A DNA stretch of 64,000 bases from Crocodylus rhombifer (GCA_038503035.1 JAVSML010000971.1:233367-297366); one strand, 5' to 3'. Shown: positions 1 to 13,715, counted from the stretch's first letter. The notes: generated by a model from the letters alone, not told the origin. Numbers and translations: made by a program.

Positions 1-3000
1 GACCTAAGAAAATTTGGGGAATTTGCCCACAAGGCCCCAGTTAAGCAAAAGATTTGCATATGGGCTTAAGTCATCCATACTCAGCACAGCACTGGAGCAT
101 GTGCTTTAGCCTCATTAAAGTCAATGGGGCTTAAATACATGACTAAAATTAAGTGTGTATTTAAAGATTCAAGGCCTGAGTCCCCAACTGTGCATGTTCA
201 CTAACCCAACTAAATCCCACTGAGTCACTGCTTCATCTCATGGGCTCTGTGCTAAGGATTGCCTGAAAATGGCCATTCTTCTGGGCCTTGTGCAAAGGTA
301 CAGGATTTGGGCTGGACAGAAAAAAACATAAGCTATTTTTCTTCCTGAGCTGAAATGGGGTGGCTTGTTTGGTTGGCTTTGGTTTAATCCTGCAGAACCT
401 GTTTTCACAGCAAGTGAAATCTCCAAGACCTACATTAGCAAAGCCACATATGGTCCGTACATTTCTCTCAGCCTGTTACAAAGGGCATCACGGAAATGAG
501 TCTCACTTTAGGCTTCAACAGAAAAAAATGATGTGGGGAAAATGCAAAAAAACCCCCAACGAAAATAGGTTTTCCCTTGAATTTGTCTGAAATGCTTAAA
601 CCTATACATGCATGCAAATACAGTAAGATATGGTTAATTATTTTGGATCTTTAAGTCTGTCAAGCTAAGATCCACGTAGAGATTTAGGTGTTAGGACTCT
701 AAGTACCACATTGACACACTCTTTAGATACATGTATGACTTCCAGGGTCAAATCTACAATCTGTACAATATGTGGGGAGAATAAGATGCCTCAGAGTAGG
801 ATTCACAACAGCCAGCATACTAAGCGGGGAACTTGGTGTGCCTTAGCTTTCCAAAATGGAAACTAGAAGTAGGGGGGGATACACCTTCCATCCCACCCCT
901 TGTAAGGCACATGTGTCTGGGCTAGGGATTTGCAACCTGTGCAGAGCAAAGAAATTCAAGAGTCTTTGGGCCAGAGAGAAGAAAGTAGAGGATGCGTGAC
1001 TCCAGCTCTGCAATTCGGGCATTTGCACAACAGTTGAGATCTGTTATGATGTCTCCTCCAAAGAAAACAGACCATGCATAGAACCCATAGTCCCCATAGG
1101 TCAAGTGGGGAAATTGAGGATAGACACGTTAAAGATTGTGAGGTCAAGAGTCACTGGGGGAAAAACTCGTATAAATAAAGATATATGTTTTTATAGGAAC
1201 AGGAGAAAGGACGCAAACTTAAAAACAGGGAAATAATGGTCATCAAACAGCACAAATTACCTAATGAACACACTTTTTACATTTTAATTGACTAAATGAA
1301 TGGTTTATGATACTGCTTTCCTCCAAGAGACCCACCACCTAGAGCTCAATACCTAGCTATGAACAAAAAGCAGCTGGCCAAATTTTCAAGAGCGATCAGA
1401 ACTGACTAGAGTGAGAGGTTTCAGGAAAACCACTACTGTGACTGCCACAATTGGTGCTGAGCACTTTGGAAACTCTGAGTTCTGTAGTGGATGCTTGGAA
1501 ATCAGGCCCTGTTAGAGTGCAAATCTAAATAATAGAGAAGGAAACTTTGTCGCCATAGTAGTCACTTCTTCATGGTAATCAGAGTTCAAGGTACAGAATA
1601 TTGGGCAGGGATCTTTGTAATAAATTGATTTCACTGTGTGATAACACTTTAACTAGACTGCTCACAAAGCAAACTGAATTTAAAGATCACAACTCTCAAA
1701 CTCATGAATAGCGCAACCCAACTACTGAACAGGCTTGTCAGACAAACATTTCCATCAAAAATACAGCAGGTGTATTATTTAGCGAAAACCCAGCTTTAAT
1801 GCATTACAAATCAATACTTCTCGTTTCCCTCCTCACGTTTACCATCCCTGCATACACCAAGCCAAATACCGCACAAAACACAGGTGTATGAAAATTATTC
1901 AGATCCCCACAAAAACTCAGCTGGAATGAAATGCAGCCAGACATCATAAATTCTGGCAAGAGAGAGCTTGAAGTCTCAGTGGCAGGCTCCAGAGCATTAG
2001 GGCCACATCCTGCCCTTGGAGGTGCAACCTAAACTGAACTTGCCAGAGTGACTCTGCATTTGTTTCAACAAAGCAGAGTAAAATTTAGCCCTACGGCACC
2101 TGATTTTTCTCTCAAGATTTCTGCATTGGTGCAACCCTATTATCTTCAATGAAGTTACTATCGATCCACATGAGTGAGAGAGAAGAATCAGGCCTATAAA
2201 ATCTAATCTTGCTTTCCCTGCATTTATTTTAAGCCCTTTGAACCACTGGAAATCTTAGAAAAGCAGATTTTCTTAAGTCATTTCCTATCTTTCCTAAGTT
2301 TGACTGAGTGGAGAGAACACCACAAAAACAGCATTTTTCATGGGTATTGTGCAAGCCAGATTCTGCTAAGAGCTGAAAGAAAAGAGGCTGGGAGGAAAAT
2401 TTTAAAAAAAAATGAACAAAAAGTTTCTAATTTCTGTAGACCTCTCTTTCAGTTTGGCATTTATGTAAAGGCTGATGATTCTTCTTTTTTTCAAGTCATA
2501 GTTCACCCAACCATAATTTCATTGCACAGCAGTTTTGGTTTCCTTCCAATCATTCATTATGAACACATTAATTATATGCAAAATGCATCATTTGTCTTTT
2601 TTTTGGAGGTGAAAATGGAAAACCCCAGGGTGCTTGGAGTTTGCATTAAATTCCACTTCTGATTTAACTCTATAAAATCATGTTCCCAAAGTAGAGCTGA
2701 TGGTTATGTTTAAGAAGAGGCACCAAATTTCTAAATAAAAACTGCCAATTTAATAAATCCCTGCACTGATTGTGGATACCTGATTTCTTTAATAAGTCAT
2801 TGTACCTTTAAGAGAAAGCTAATATATAGATTAGTTGGCAATTGTGAGATGCATCTAATCATTTTAAAGCATAAGTATGGGAACTGCATTGAATGTTCAT
2901 CATTCAAAAAGTGAAGAAGAAAAGGAAAAACCTGTAACACCACGCTCCTTGGTTTCATTATTACTGTCTCCTCTTTTAATGAAGACATAGCACACCACTT

Positions 3001-3934
3001 TGTTGGTCTAATTTACACTATAGATCAAAACTATATGAAATTTCCTAATACTGCGAGGGTGAAAAAAATTACTATCTACATGACTTACAATGCACAATAT
3101 TATTTTAGGTTATGAAATTAGCATCTCTATGCAGTCACAAATGATTGCTAGGGTCTGCTTAATCTGGCAAATTTCTAGTCCTCAGAAAGCTGAATACTAT
3201 TAAGACAATTTTATCCCTACCACTAATAACTGAAATCTCCTGTTAGAGCTAAATCCTCCCAGCTTGTTTGTTCAAATGTTAGATCACACTTTCGAAGATG
3301 GAAGCAATTACCACTGCAGTGTTTATTTGCAATTTTTCTATCAGAATGACTCGTATATCTGGCATTTGAGGTTGCTGTTATTGTTTTTTCTTCCCATCAG
3401 TCTCACACGCACAATCTGTCTCAAACCGTGAATAGAGCTACATGTAGCAATCATTCACATATATACAACTCCCACTGAAACCAAGAGATGTTTAACTGAT
3501 GGCAGAATTTGGCCCATGGGCTATAAAGGGATTGGTGAACCCCTACCCAGGGAAAGAAATTATAACATGATTTTCTCTTATAAAGCAAGCAGATAGAGTG
3601 AGAGAGGACCCATGTATCTCTTTCAGTGCTGTAATGCTTGAGTAATTCTTCTCAAGTCATTGGGTCTACTGGGGATTCCCTCTGCCATAACAAAGGAGAA
3701 TAGGTCCTATTGGATCCAGTGAGACCTTTAGTGAAGCAAACCATTACTGAAATACTAGAAATGTATTTATTAACAACAAGGACTCCACAGTTTGGTATCC
3801 AACTATGAGTCTACTTTGACAATGGGCCAGGGAACATTTGGTGTGAGTGAGCGTATAGACACTCAGACATTAATTTAAGCCTTCAGAGTTATAAGAACAA
3901 TTAGCAAATTGCCCATCATGAATGACACGCAGCT
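1..3934. other. AT-rich intron DNA without recognisable gene
   Basis: I see no coding frame with gene character here. Short degenerate relics containing the motif ATTGACTTCAATGG or its variants occur near 111-132 and 2138-2158. They suggest very old interspersed repeats that I cannot assign. The rest looks like ordinary intron sequence. Confidence 0.6.
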
Positions 3935-4376
3935 GGGGGGGGGGAGTTCGGGGGGGGGGGCACCCAGTACCCTGTGGTGCCACTGCTCCACCTCTGACCC
4001 CATACACTCCCTGCCACCCCCGTGTCTGGCCCCATGTGCCCCTCCACCCACCTTGTTCAACCCTGTGGGGCTCCCCACCCCATGTGCCCAGCCCGGCGGG
4101 TCCCCCGACCCTCCACTGCTCCCGGTGGGGCCCCGTAAGCTCCCCACTGTTTGCTACTCCATCTCATGCCACCACCAGCACTGTGCCACCTGCACCCCGC
4201 ACCGCTGCCTCTGAGGAGCAGGGCTGCAGCAGGGCTCACAGGCCTGGCCTCATTCCCCTGCTCCATCCCCACTGTCATAACAGTGCTCTGCCATGTGTAG
4301 TGCCATCAGATTGGTTGCCAAGACAATCAGTCAGAGTGTAAATAAAGTGTTATGGACAGACAGACAGATAGACAGA
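3935..4376. repeat. GC-rich low-complexity island with poly-G runs and a GACA/GATA microsatellite
   Basis: Two G-runs of 10 and 11 bases (3935-3944 and 3950-3960) open a C-rich block to about 4290. Within it the phrases CCCATGTGCCC and CTCCCCAC recur. The block ends in a GACA/GATA tetranucleotide tract at about 4352-4376. Open frames on both strands are Pro/Gly/Cys-rich and follow composition only. The sharp contrast with the AT-rich flanks suggests an inserted repeat, but I see no clear ends. Confidence 0.6.
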
Positions 4377-5066
4377 CTGAAGCTTTTATTATATTAGTAT
4401 TGAGGGCCATGACCTCAAACATGAAGTTGGAGGTGGGAAGACTCTCTGATATCAGTTGCATGACAGGGAAATTAAAAAGCATCTGTGACACCCTGAAAGT
4501 GTGAGTGATGGCCATCTTCTAGTAGCCAACCCACAGAGGGCACAAGGAACCAGGTGTTTCTTTTAGCATTGCACATCTATCTTAGGGTCTCATTCTGACA
4601 TACCGCAGTACAGTTTCCAAGGTGCAGCTGCAGGAAGTTGATATATATTTGGAGATGAAGGACATGGCTTCTGATCCCAGCTCCTCTGTTTGCTACAGTC
4701 TATGTGGAGGCCCCCATATGCATGTGAACTATGTAGTAATTAGGTCTTGTCTATAGGACACTAATTTTTTTACTGAGAGAAGCAAAGAAGCCAGGAGGTA
4801 GCCGTAGAAAAGAAGGGAAGGACAGGGTGTGAGTGGAAATGACCTCCTCTACATCTTGCTGAAGACAAACATCCTCTCTTACTGTAGGAAAGCTGGTCCA
4901 TGGCTTAGACTGTGACTTTAGAAACCCCGCTTCAATATTTGGCTCCGCCCCAGGCTTTTTAAATGATTTTGTGCAAATCTCTTGGCCCCAAGTCCTCCAA
5001 GGCTTTTTAAGGAGTTTGGAAGCAGGCATCTAAATACCTTCCTGCATCAGGGCTTTAGGCTCTTTG
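4377..5066. other. Intron DNA, nothing recognised
   Basis: Mixed-composition sequence with only short random frames. No repeat ends, tandem structure or exon signals stand out. Confidence 0.5.
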
Positions 5067-5290
5067 GGCATCTATACACGTGCTCCGGTGCCAAGGGGGC
5101 GGCGCTTTAATTAGAGCAGCTCTCAGAGTGCCCGCAGCATCACATGGATTCAGCGCCCCATATTTCAAATGGCAGTGGGGGTGCATTAAATAAAGCTCAA
5201 CAAGCATTAGTTAAAGCACCCCCGCCACCATTTTGTAAAGAGCGGACACACGATGCGGAGACCTCTGGGGTACGTTAATTAGCATGCTCC
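5067..5290. mobile_element. Candidate MITE of the GGGCATCTACACATG family
   Basis: The left edge reads GGGCATCTATACACGTG, close to the ends of the element at 41171-41626. The internal phrase TTTAATTAGAGCAG (about 5107-5120) is shared with the element at 10588-10768. An internal inverted repeat pairs AAATGGCAGTGGGGGTGC near 5167 with its degenerate complement around 5215-5233. I could not find the right-hand terminal repeat, so the right end is approximate. Confidence 0.5.
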
Positions 5291-8200
5291 AGCAGACTCG
5301 CTGCCATTGTTCCAGTGGGATTTCTTTCACCGGAGAGATTGTGAGGCCACAAGTCTGGGGGTATTGTGACTCCAGACCGCAGAGAACAAAAAAACAAGAG
5401 AGAGAGATGCACAAAAAGCACAAGATGTGTTTATTTAGTCAGAACCTTCCTATTCCTAGGAAACGGGCAATAAAGCTCTCTGGAAAACTCTGGATATTGC
5501 TGCAATACAGAGCATTAAACCGCAGTACATATGTCCACAATTTTGTTACTTACCTTTTGCCTCATTTGTGTTATTAATTCTCTGTATGAGGTCGCTATGG
5601 AACAGCTCGGAAGCTGTATTAGTGAACACAGGAGAGACATTAGAGGTAATGTAGACAAGTTGTCTGTTGTAGCTCCTATGAACAGAGAAGGGTGTTCTCC
5701 ATCTGCTCTTCAGTTTATCTGGGCTAAGCATGTCATGAAAATGATCTGGTGCAGCAGTAGAGGTTCCCCAAGCTGTCTGCTACAAGGGAGTGTTTCCCCC
5801 TCACTTGCTCTGCCAAAACCAAAAAGGACTGTTTTGTCTTCAGAGTAATAATTTACCAATGTCATCTTGAAATAGGTTCTGGAAAATATTTCTCTAGCAC
5901 TCTTACCTAATTTGAGAAGACCCATTACTTCCTCAAGGAAATCAGGTAGACTGTTTCTAGGATTTTAAAATATAATTATCTGCTAATAGTCTCACATCTT
6001 GTATGTGCCAATCACATGTTTTAGAAAGAAGAGCAACACATTCAGGCTACTTGATGCCAGGTAATACGGTGAGAGGATAAACTTCTATTTTGACGTTTGT
6101 GGAATTTCCTTTTGTCTTATTTATTCTCGAGTTACCTTACATATTCATTTGAGTGACATCACATTATTATGGTTAGCATGTAAGGTAGCATGACCTTAAA
6201 CTTGTATACCAGCTTTTATCTGAAAGGATCACAATGCACTTTACCACTTAAACCTTGGCTCTTAACGAAATTATGAGTAGTCCCATCAGAGAAGTGAAGC
6301 TGCTTCTGGCATAGAAGCAGTTTACATGTTTCATCTACAGCAATAACACACAACAGCTTAGGAAAGGAAGTGAAAAGTCACTCTATTGTCTGATTAAAAA
6401 TGAAAGGGAGATCTTAAGGAGGCAGTATGTGATTAACCATATTGGAATTTGTCTCAGACATTGGTAGTAACTTCCCTAAGCTTTCCATGGAAAGTGCTGT
6501 GGAATCACAGAATCACAGAAAGAAGAATCCTTACTGACCATGCAGCTCTGGTTTCTCAACCATTAGATACGGCCCTCCAGGAGCACCATGCCCCAGCTTT
6601 GATTTGCACTAACCTGGGGGAAAATGCATCCCATACCAACCTCACCTCCTGAAGCAACTGGGTGCATTTTGGAAGTTTCCCAGTCATGCAGTCACTCAGA
6701 TGAATGCTCCATAAAGGTCTTCTTTTCCCTAACATGCCATTTTTGCAAAGCATATGGAAACATAACAGCCAAAGGTACGGTACAGAGCATGGCAAAAAGT
6801 AATGCACAGAAATTTATGGCATGATAGAAGATATACTGGAAAAAAATAAAAATTATAACTAATGGATTGCTTATTGCCAATCCGTAAATTGCCATATCAG
6901 TGGTCACTGGCAGACCTCATTTACTGAGGCAGGCTTTAGCAATGCAATAAGACACCAAAATCTGACTGTTCACCATATTTAATAACCATTCAAACTGTGT
7001 TAAGATAGCTCCACTTATCTGTAATCTCAGAAATGTGTTAATAACATGGGACCAAATCCCACTATTGATTTTCAAGTATAATTTTCTATTAAAACCAGTG
7101 GAGAATATTACTTTAAAAAAATAAATTAATGGCATAATATTGCCCAAGGTTCCACTATAACAAACCCCCAGTGTTATAGCTCTCTAAGTCTCATAGCTCA
7201 TAGTGACAGATAATCTTGTTTATCCTATGTTTTCACTGCAGTATCTTTCCTTTGCACTACTGTTGCAGCCAGAGGCCTCTGTGCCACCAGTGCTTGTTGG
7301 TGTCTACCTCTGATGAGTAGTGAATGAAATAACCAGCAAAGAATCTATAGCTCTCTTTTCACTTCCCCAAGGGGCAATGTTTGATTTCATCAATAAGAAC
7401 AATATCAGCAGCTCTGCAAAGAGCTGGGAGCCCACCACTATGACCCTTCTATTTTAGATTCCACTCCAGTTTTTCTGTGTTAGGATCTGAACTTATTATC
7501 TCAAGGCTCAGGGTTTGTAACGCCAGCTAGTTTTATAGCTATTAACTGCTGCATCCCACATTCAAAGGAGGTATTGCAAGCTCTGATAATAAAGAATGTG
7601 GCTAAAGTATTAATAGCCAGGGCTCACTGAATGATAAAATCTACCTTGTCTTTCTTAATCCATGGCCTCAATCTTCAATACACCAACAATTTGCACTAAA
7701 GAGATTGTGTTTGGGTAAGAAGTATAAAAAGAAAAAACCCCCACAGCATATTATTTTGCTGTGTGTTAGGGATTAAAAATGTTTCACTCTTGATTTGCGG
7801 AAAACAATTCAAAATGCAACACTTGTGGCCATGTTTTAGGTAGCTCTAAGCCGGGGGCGGGAGACCACGTAAAACACAGCAAAAAAGCCTTACCCACCTT
7901 TGGTCAGTGTGGGAGAACACACTCATTTTTAGCATTAAAATAATCCAAGTTTCTGTTGCACATGGGACTTAGTGAAGCAATACTCTCAATTATAAGCATC
8001 TGCTGTCCTTGCAGTGGTATCATATTCCACTGATTGTAATTGTGTTTTGTTAACAGGATGCAATTCAATTAAGGCCAAATCAAGACATGTCTAATATTTT
8101 AACAATATAATATCAGGCCCTAACAAATTCCCTGCACAGAGGGGGAAAAGCCTGATAGAGTTACTAGGTACAGAACATCCTCTTCAGTAGCATTGCTAAT

Positions 8201-8774
8201 ACCCTTTTTAATACCAGTACAGCTGCTTTCCCAAAGCCTGGTTGCTTTATTATGATTGTGATTGTGAAGGAAAGAGTTCATATCTATGTTATGAGACAAG
8301 GAACAGAAAATCACCAGCAGCAAACTTCATGAAAAGGACACTGTTGACAAAAATTATAGGCCAAAATCACAGGTGGCCTCAATTGATATTGACTCCATTT
8401 GAAGTCAAAGCCTTACCTCAGCTGAGAATCAGGCCTAAATTATTAAGGAAATTATTTCCCTTTTTATTAAAATCTCTTCTGTCATTATGTCATTACAACA
8501 GACAGATTTTTGTTTTTCAAATTGAATTTATTTTTTCATTACCTGGAGTTTCCAGAGTTGCTGGACAGTATGGAAGAACAGCTGTTTGTTTATGCTGTGT
8601 TCTCCTTTGCTTTTCTTCCTAGATGACCTTTATTTTGGATTAAGGAAAAAACAACAAAGGAAAGAACAAATAAAGTGCTCATGAGCGGGAGAATGTCGTG
8701 AATCACCATGTAACGTTGTACAACAGAACAGACAATCTCCATTAAAAGCACCCATTCAAATACATGGGAAGTCG
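5291..8774. other. AT-rich intron DNA without recognisable gene
   Basis: No frame with gene character. GGAATCACAGAATCACAG at about 6502-6520 resembles the terminal repeat of a minus-strand CR1, but the sequence next to it does not match CR1, so I do not call it. A weak relic containing variants of ATTGACTTCAATGG sits at 8374-8410. Confidence 0.5.
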
Positions 8775-10520
8775 GAAAAAAAAACAAGGGCAACGTTGGA
8801 CTCCTACTGAACCAAATGGGGCAGCTGACAACCGACACCCAGGAAAAAGCTAATCTCCTCTATGATTACTTTGTGTCGGTTTTCCACAAACCCCAGGGGA
8901 TCGCCCTACCTGACAGGACACAGGTTTACCAGTGTAAGGGCAATCACACGCCTACAACTGGCAAAGATCATGTGAGGGAACAGCTTGAGAGGCTGAACAC
9001 CCACAAGTGAGATGGCCCAGATGGAATGCACTCAAGAGTGCTAAAAGAGTTGGCTGACATCGTAGCATAATCAATGGTGAGGATATTTGAGAAATGGTGA
9101 CATTTGGGAGCCGTTCTTGAAGACTGGAAGAGGGCCAGTGGGGTGCCTATCTTCAAGTAAGAAAGGAAGGAATATCCAGGGAACTACGGCCCAAACAATT
9201 TGACCTCAATCCCTGGAAAGATCTGGGCAAAAATCATCAAAGAAACCATCAACAACTGGCTAATGGCAGGCAGCATTCTGAAAGGGGGGCAACATGGCTC
9301 CATTGCAAGTAGGTCTTGCCTGGCCAACCTCATTTCTTTCTATGACCAGGTGATGCATCACCTGGACAAGGGAGAAGAGGTTGATGTCATTTACTTGGAG
9401 TTCATAAAAGCCTCTCCCATGATGGCCTCATGGTAAAATCGAGAAACTGCAGCCTCAACAACCTTACGGGCTGATGGCTGGGGAACTGGATCCATGGTCA
9501 GACCCAGAGAGTGGTAGCCAATGGAACCGGGTCAACATGGCACCTGGTGACCAGTGGTGTCCCCCAGGGTTCAGTACTTGGACCAGTACTGTTTAATATA
9601 TTGATAAATTTTCTGGATTCAGGTGTCAGAAGTGGACTGGCTAAGTTCACAGGCAACACCAAATTATGGGGAAGTGTGGTCATGCTGGAGGATAGGCTGA
9701 GGATTCAGGCTTACCTGGACAGGCTTGCAAAGTGGGAGGATCAAAACCTGATAATGTTGAACACAAAGAAATACAAGGTGCTCCACCTCAAGAGCAAGAA
9801 CCCACATCATACTTATAGACGCTCATTAGCACCATGACTGAAAGAGACTTGGGGGTCATGACTGATCACAAGATGAGCCACCAATCCAATGCAACAACCA
9901 GCAAAGCAAATAAAACTCTGGCTTGCATCTACCAATGCATCTCAAGCACGACCCAGGAAGTCATCCTCCCACTTTACTCAGCCTTGGTGAGGCAGCACCT
10001 GAAGTACTGCATCCAATTCTGGGCTCCACACTTTAAAAAGGACATGGAGAAGCTTGAACGAGTCCAGAGGAGAGCCACTTGCATGATCAGAGGTCAAAAG
10101 AGTAGGCCTTATGAGGAGAGGCTGAGAGGCATGGGATGCTTCAGTCTGGAGAAGCAAAGGCTCAGGGGTGACTTGGTGGCAGCCTATATGTACATAAGGG
10201 GTATGCATGAGGAACTGGAAGAACATCTGTTCACCAGGGCACCCCAAGGGAAGACAAGGTCTAACAGACACAAATTGCTGGAAGTCCATTTTAGACTGGA
10301 CATAAGGAAAAACTTCTTTATCATCCGAGTCTCCAGAGTCTGGAATAGATTCCCCCCAGAAGTGGTACACACACCTTCTCTAGATACCTTTAAGAAATGC
10401 TTGGATGCTTATCTTGCTGGGGTAATTTGACCCCAGCTGACTTCCTGCCCCTTGGGCAGGGGGATAGACCTGATAACCTCACAAGGTCCCTTCCAGCCCT
10501 AATGTCTATGAAATCTATGA
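8775..10520 (+). mobile_element. CR1 LINE, 5'-truncated, ORF2 reverse transcriptase relic
   Basis: Broken frames across about 1.7 kb read in order as CR1 ORF2, from the pre-finger region to the C-terminus. Visible are KASPMMASW (motif A region, where the usual catalytic Asp context FLDF reads YLEF), SGVPQGSVLGPVLFNILIN, and TGNTKLWG where CR1 normally has ADDTKLWG, so the second catalytic motif is lost. The C-terminal part (9834-10430) includes ERDLGVMTDHKM and VWNRFPPEVV. The element ends with the typical CR1 3' sequence: GATAACCTC, AAGGTCCCTTCCAGCCCT and repeated ATGTCTATGAAATCTATGA. Stops and frameshifts show it is dead. It lies antisense inside DCC intron 1. Confidence 0.92.
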
Positions 10521-10587
10521 CATTTTTCCAAGGCATGCTATTTGTTTTATTTCTAAGAACTGGGTGTCCCTTTATTTAAGTATTTAT

Positions 10588-10768
10588 GACTGCTTATACA
10601 TGTTCTCAGGGGTGGGTGGGTGTTTTAATTAGAGCAGTTCCTAGACAGACATGCTAATTAAAACAGCTCACTGTCACATGCATTAAGCAACTGGCTTAAT
10701 ACATGTGATGGTGAAGTGACATGGGAGCATTCTAATTAGAACATGAACAAGTACATGGATAAGCAGTC
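10588..10768. mobile_element. Fold-back MITE, 181 bp, with terminal inverted repeats and 3-bp flanking repeat
   Basis: The ends GACTGCTTAT (10588-10597) and ATAAGCAGTC (10759-10768) are perfect inverted repeats, flanked on both sides by TAT. The centre folds as well: CACATGCATTAAGC pairs with GCTTAATACATGTG with one mismatch. The internal TTTTAATTAGAGCAG is shared with the 5067 element. A 3-bp target duplication would fit a Harbinger-like family, but the superfamily is inferred. Confidence 0.75.
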
Positions 10769-13400
10769 TATGGGGTTTTTTTGTAAAATAGAGGTGTCAG
10801 AAAAAATACACAGCTGTGGGTTATGGAACGAATAATTTTAATCTAGCCTCATAAATGAAAATTCACCATTATTTCTTTTTTTTTCATGTTGAGTGTCTGT
10901 CAAGTGTCCCATTAAATAGTTGGCCCACAAAAGTTGGAACTAATGTAAAGCTGTCCTTAGTGTCAGGCGAGCAACTGCACTTATAGTTGAGTGAGGCCTC
11001 AGATAGAAATCTTTCAGTTAATGTACAAAACTACATCAGACCATAGATTAGGCTTTGAATTTCCTTCATCCTGTACAAGAAAATGGAGACAGGTCAATTT
11101 CACTTATGTTTATAATCAGTTTCACACTCTGATTCCTATAGACAAGACTGTAAATTATAAATGTAGAGCTTTCAATTTTATGTGGAAAAAGAGCTTTCAT
11201 TTACTCACAAAAATTCCCAACCTATTTTTGTAAGTCTAAATCTAAGGCTGTAAAGCACTTTCAGATGAAGAGCAGCCTGTCATACAATAATCCATCTAAA
11301 CCCTTTCAATCTTGTGAGCAGAAAGCTGCAAAGGAAGTTTCATTCCTAAAGGAGAAGAGGTGAATTTTGTCTTTTGAGCTGAGTTTCTAAACAAAAGGTA
11401 TAGAGTTAGGAAAATCAACTTCCCCAGCAGAAATTTCAGAAGCATATACAATACACCGAGGGAAGGTTGAGGCAGGGGAAACTTATATTCACTTTGGATA
11501 ACGGGACTACTGTGTGAAAGAAACCATGAAATTTGCAAAATAACTATGAAATTTACAAAATGTGATGAATTAGGGAAAAAACCATGCCGCAGAAAACAAA
11601 TTGCTATGGAATGTCACATGTTTCCATCTACTGTCATATGCAAGACCCCCCCGCCTCGAAAGTCTCCTTCTGCTCTAATGGTGTGCTCACTCAAACATTT
11701 CTCTATGAGACAAAACGAAAAGAGGAAAACAATCTTTTAAAATTCTGAGCTTTCTACTTCTCCTTCACCAGGAATTTTACAACAACATCTCATGCCACAG
11801 CACTGACAAACAAAACCTCAACCCGCACCAGCGCCCACAGAGCTTCAGCCATCAAAAGACAGTTCAGGACCAGGACATTACATCAGGGTATCATTCTGAG
11901 CATGTTCTGCTCCAAGTCTCCAGTACCCTAGAACCTGAGAGATGACAGGAGAGGGACAGCTGAGATTTACTTTTAAGTACCAGCCCTCAGCATCAGAGAG
12001 GCAGCAAAGTAATAAGAGCAAAGGAAAAGCATATGGATTCAGGCCTAACAGAACCCTTTTAAATATTTTCCCCTCATGTATTTAAGAGCACAAAAAGATT
12101 AGGCATTGTAGATAGAAACCCCAAAGAGTGACTTTAAAATGCTTTTCAATCTAGCTAGCAAGGGGAAGAGGATCAGAGCGACCCTCAAAGAAAAAGGAGG
12201 TCAGCATATGAACTGAGCACCAAATGAGCCCTTTTAAGTGGCTACTGGCTGTGACTGAAATAGCCAACCCAGCTTGATGCCTTCAGGTATCTCCCAGCTA
12301 CCCCACTACTTACTTAGATGTCTACCAAATTCATAAGACAGAAACATTTTTTTTTTTAATTGCAAGTCTTTTGGAAGTCCGGCCCTCACAAAGAAGTGCT
12401 TTATGCAATTATATGTATCGACCCTGTCCAGTGCTGTCATGTTTCTGGTAATTACTGCTCTCAGGAGCTCTAAAGCCAAATGGAAATGCCCACCAGTTTA
12501 GCTATAGGTCAGATAGCTAATGTAGTGACAGGCCTTCAAAGAACTCTAGCAGAGAGATTCCTGATGTATGATGAGTGAGATTTGGCTGACAGGTACTTTA
12601 CTTTTATCTTGTACCTTAAAATATATTACAAGAAAAAAAAAGCGTAAGAGGAAAAGGTTGTACTGAGCCTCTCGAGCGATATTTGCATGGAAAATTTGGG
12701 GCTGCACTCTTAGATCACCCTCTTTATCTCATAGGGTTGAAACAGTCAGACATTGCCATTGTGCCGCCATAAACGTTTTTGTAACCAGAGCAAAATGCCC
12801 AAAATTTGTGGCCACAACATAAATGGTATGAATTTGTGCTGTTTTATTGCAGCAGGCACCTGTTAGGTTCATGGCTGGAGAGTATGGTCAGCCCAGAGCT
12901 GCCTGCCCTCTCCAGCTGCCCCAGGCAGGCATTCCCAGGGCAACAGGGGCCTGATCCTGAAACCTCTGGGAATTCCTATTTCTGAGCCATGCAGGATCAG
13001 GTCCCTGAAGCCTCGATTTCCTCGACCGGGATTCCCTGGGTGTCTATTGACGCTCCAGTGCAGTCCCAGGGCCGGGACCACCTGTCAGATTCTTGGCGCA
13101 CATGTCTATAAGCAGGGCACATACCACTCACAGTCAGCACTGCCGAACTGTTTTATTTGGCCATGTCTGTTTCTAGCCATACGGAATATTTCTGTTAACA
13201 GATTAACTGATGGGATGGATGAGAATGAAGTCAGGTCAACTGCATACACAGTCAACGACAGACGGGTCATTTGCAGAACAACCGTACACTGCCAGTTTCT
13301 TTATAGCGTTATGAAGATAGAGAAGGAATTTGATCAGAATCGGCACCTCCACAGGAAGAAATACCGGGTACAAAAGAATACACTAATTTAGTGGAAAAAG
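10769..13400. other. Intron DNA; includes a candidate conserved block at about 12640-12860
   Basis: No gene recognised. The segment around 12660-12860 has the texture of a conserved non-coding element: no low complexity, few degenerate repeats, and an octamer-type ATTTGCAT at about 12680. This is an impression from composition and motifs only. A longer open frame at 13047-13391 shows no domain. Confidence 0.4.
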
Positions 13401-13715
13401 TCAAAACAAGGATCATTGCTTGAAAAAAAATGCCAGACAAATTCAAATTAAAGTAACAAAAAGGCATAAAATGTTTTTATAGCAATTTGAACAACTAGCC
13501 TTTGGAGTAAACTATCAAGGGAAGTGGCAATTTCCCCCTAAATATCTTCAAATCAAGCCAGGATTTCTTTCTGGAAGATAAGATTTAGCTAAATACCAAA
13601 TCATCAGGCTTCATGTAGGGGTAACTGCATGGCATACTACGGGCTGTGTTATAAAGGCAGTCAGACAAGATGATCCAATAGCCCCTTTCTGGCCTTAAAA
13701 TCTAGGAATCTATTC
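13400..13715 (+). mobile_element. Old CR1 LINE 3' fragment
   Basis: Broken translation near 13500-13600 retains the CR1 C-terminal pattern (W-S-K-L-S-R-E-V-A, then a PS-IF-like stretch). The tail GTCAGACAAGATGATCCAATAGCCCCTTTCTGGCC followed by AAATCTAGGAATCT is the diverged CR1 terminus, here given in two quotes from 13659 onward. Divergence is higher than in the 8.8 kb copy, suggesting an older insertion. Confidence 0.75.

Noticed and set aside
2300..2662. 120-codon plus frame in DCC intron 1
   Set aside because: AT-rich chance frame; no domain, no conserved splice sites.
3909..4341. Overlapping Pro/Cys/Gly-rich frames of 101-139 codons
   Set aside because: They exist on both strands of a C-rich block and follow base composition; no domain or splice context.
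6502..6530. Possible CR1 terminal octamers (AATCACAGAATCACAGAAAG)
   Set aside because: The following sequence does not continue into CR1, so a chance match or unreadable relic.
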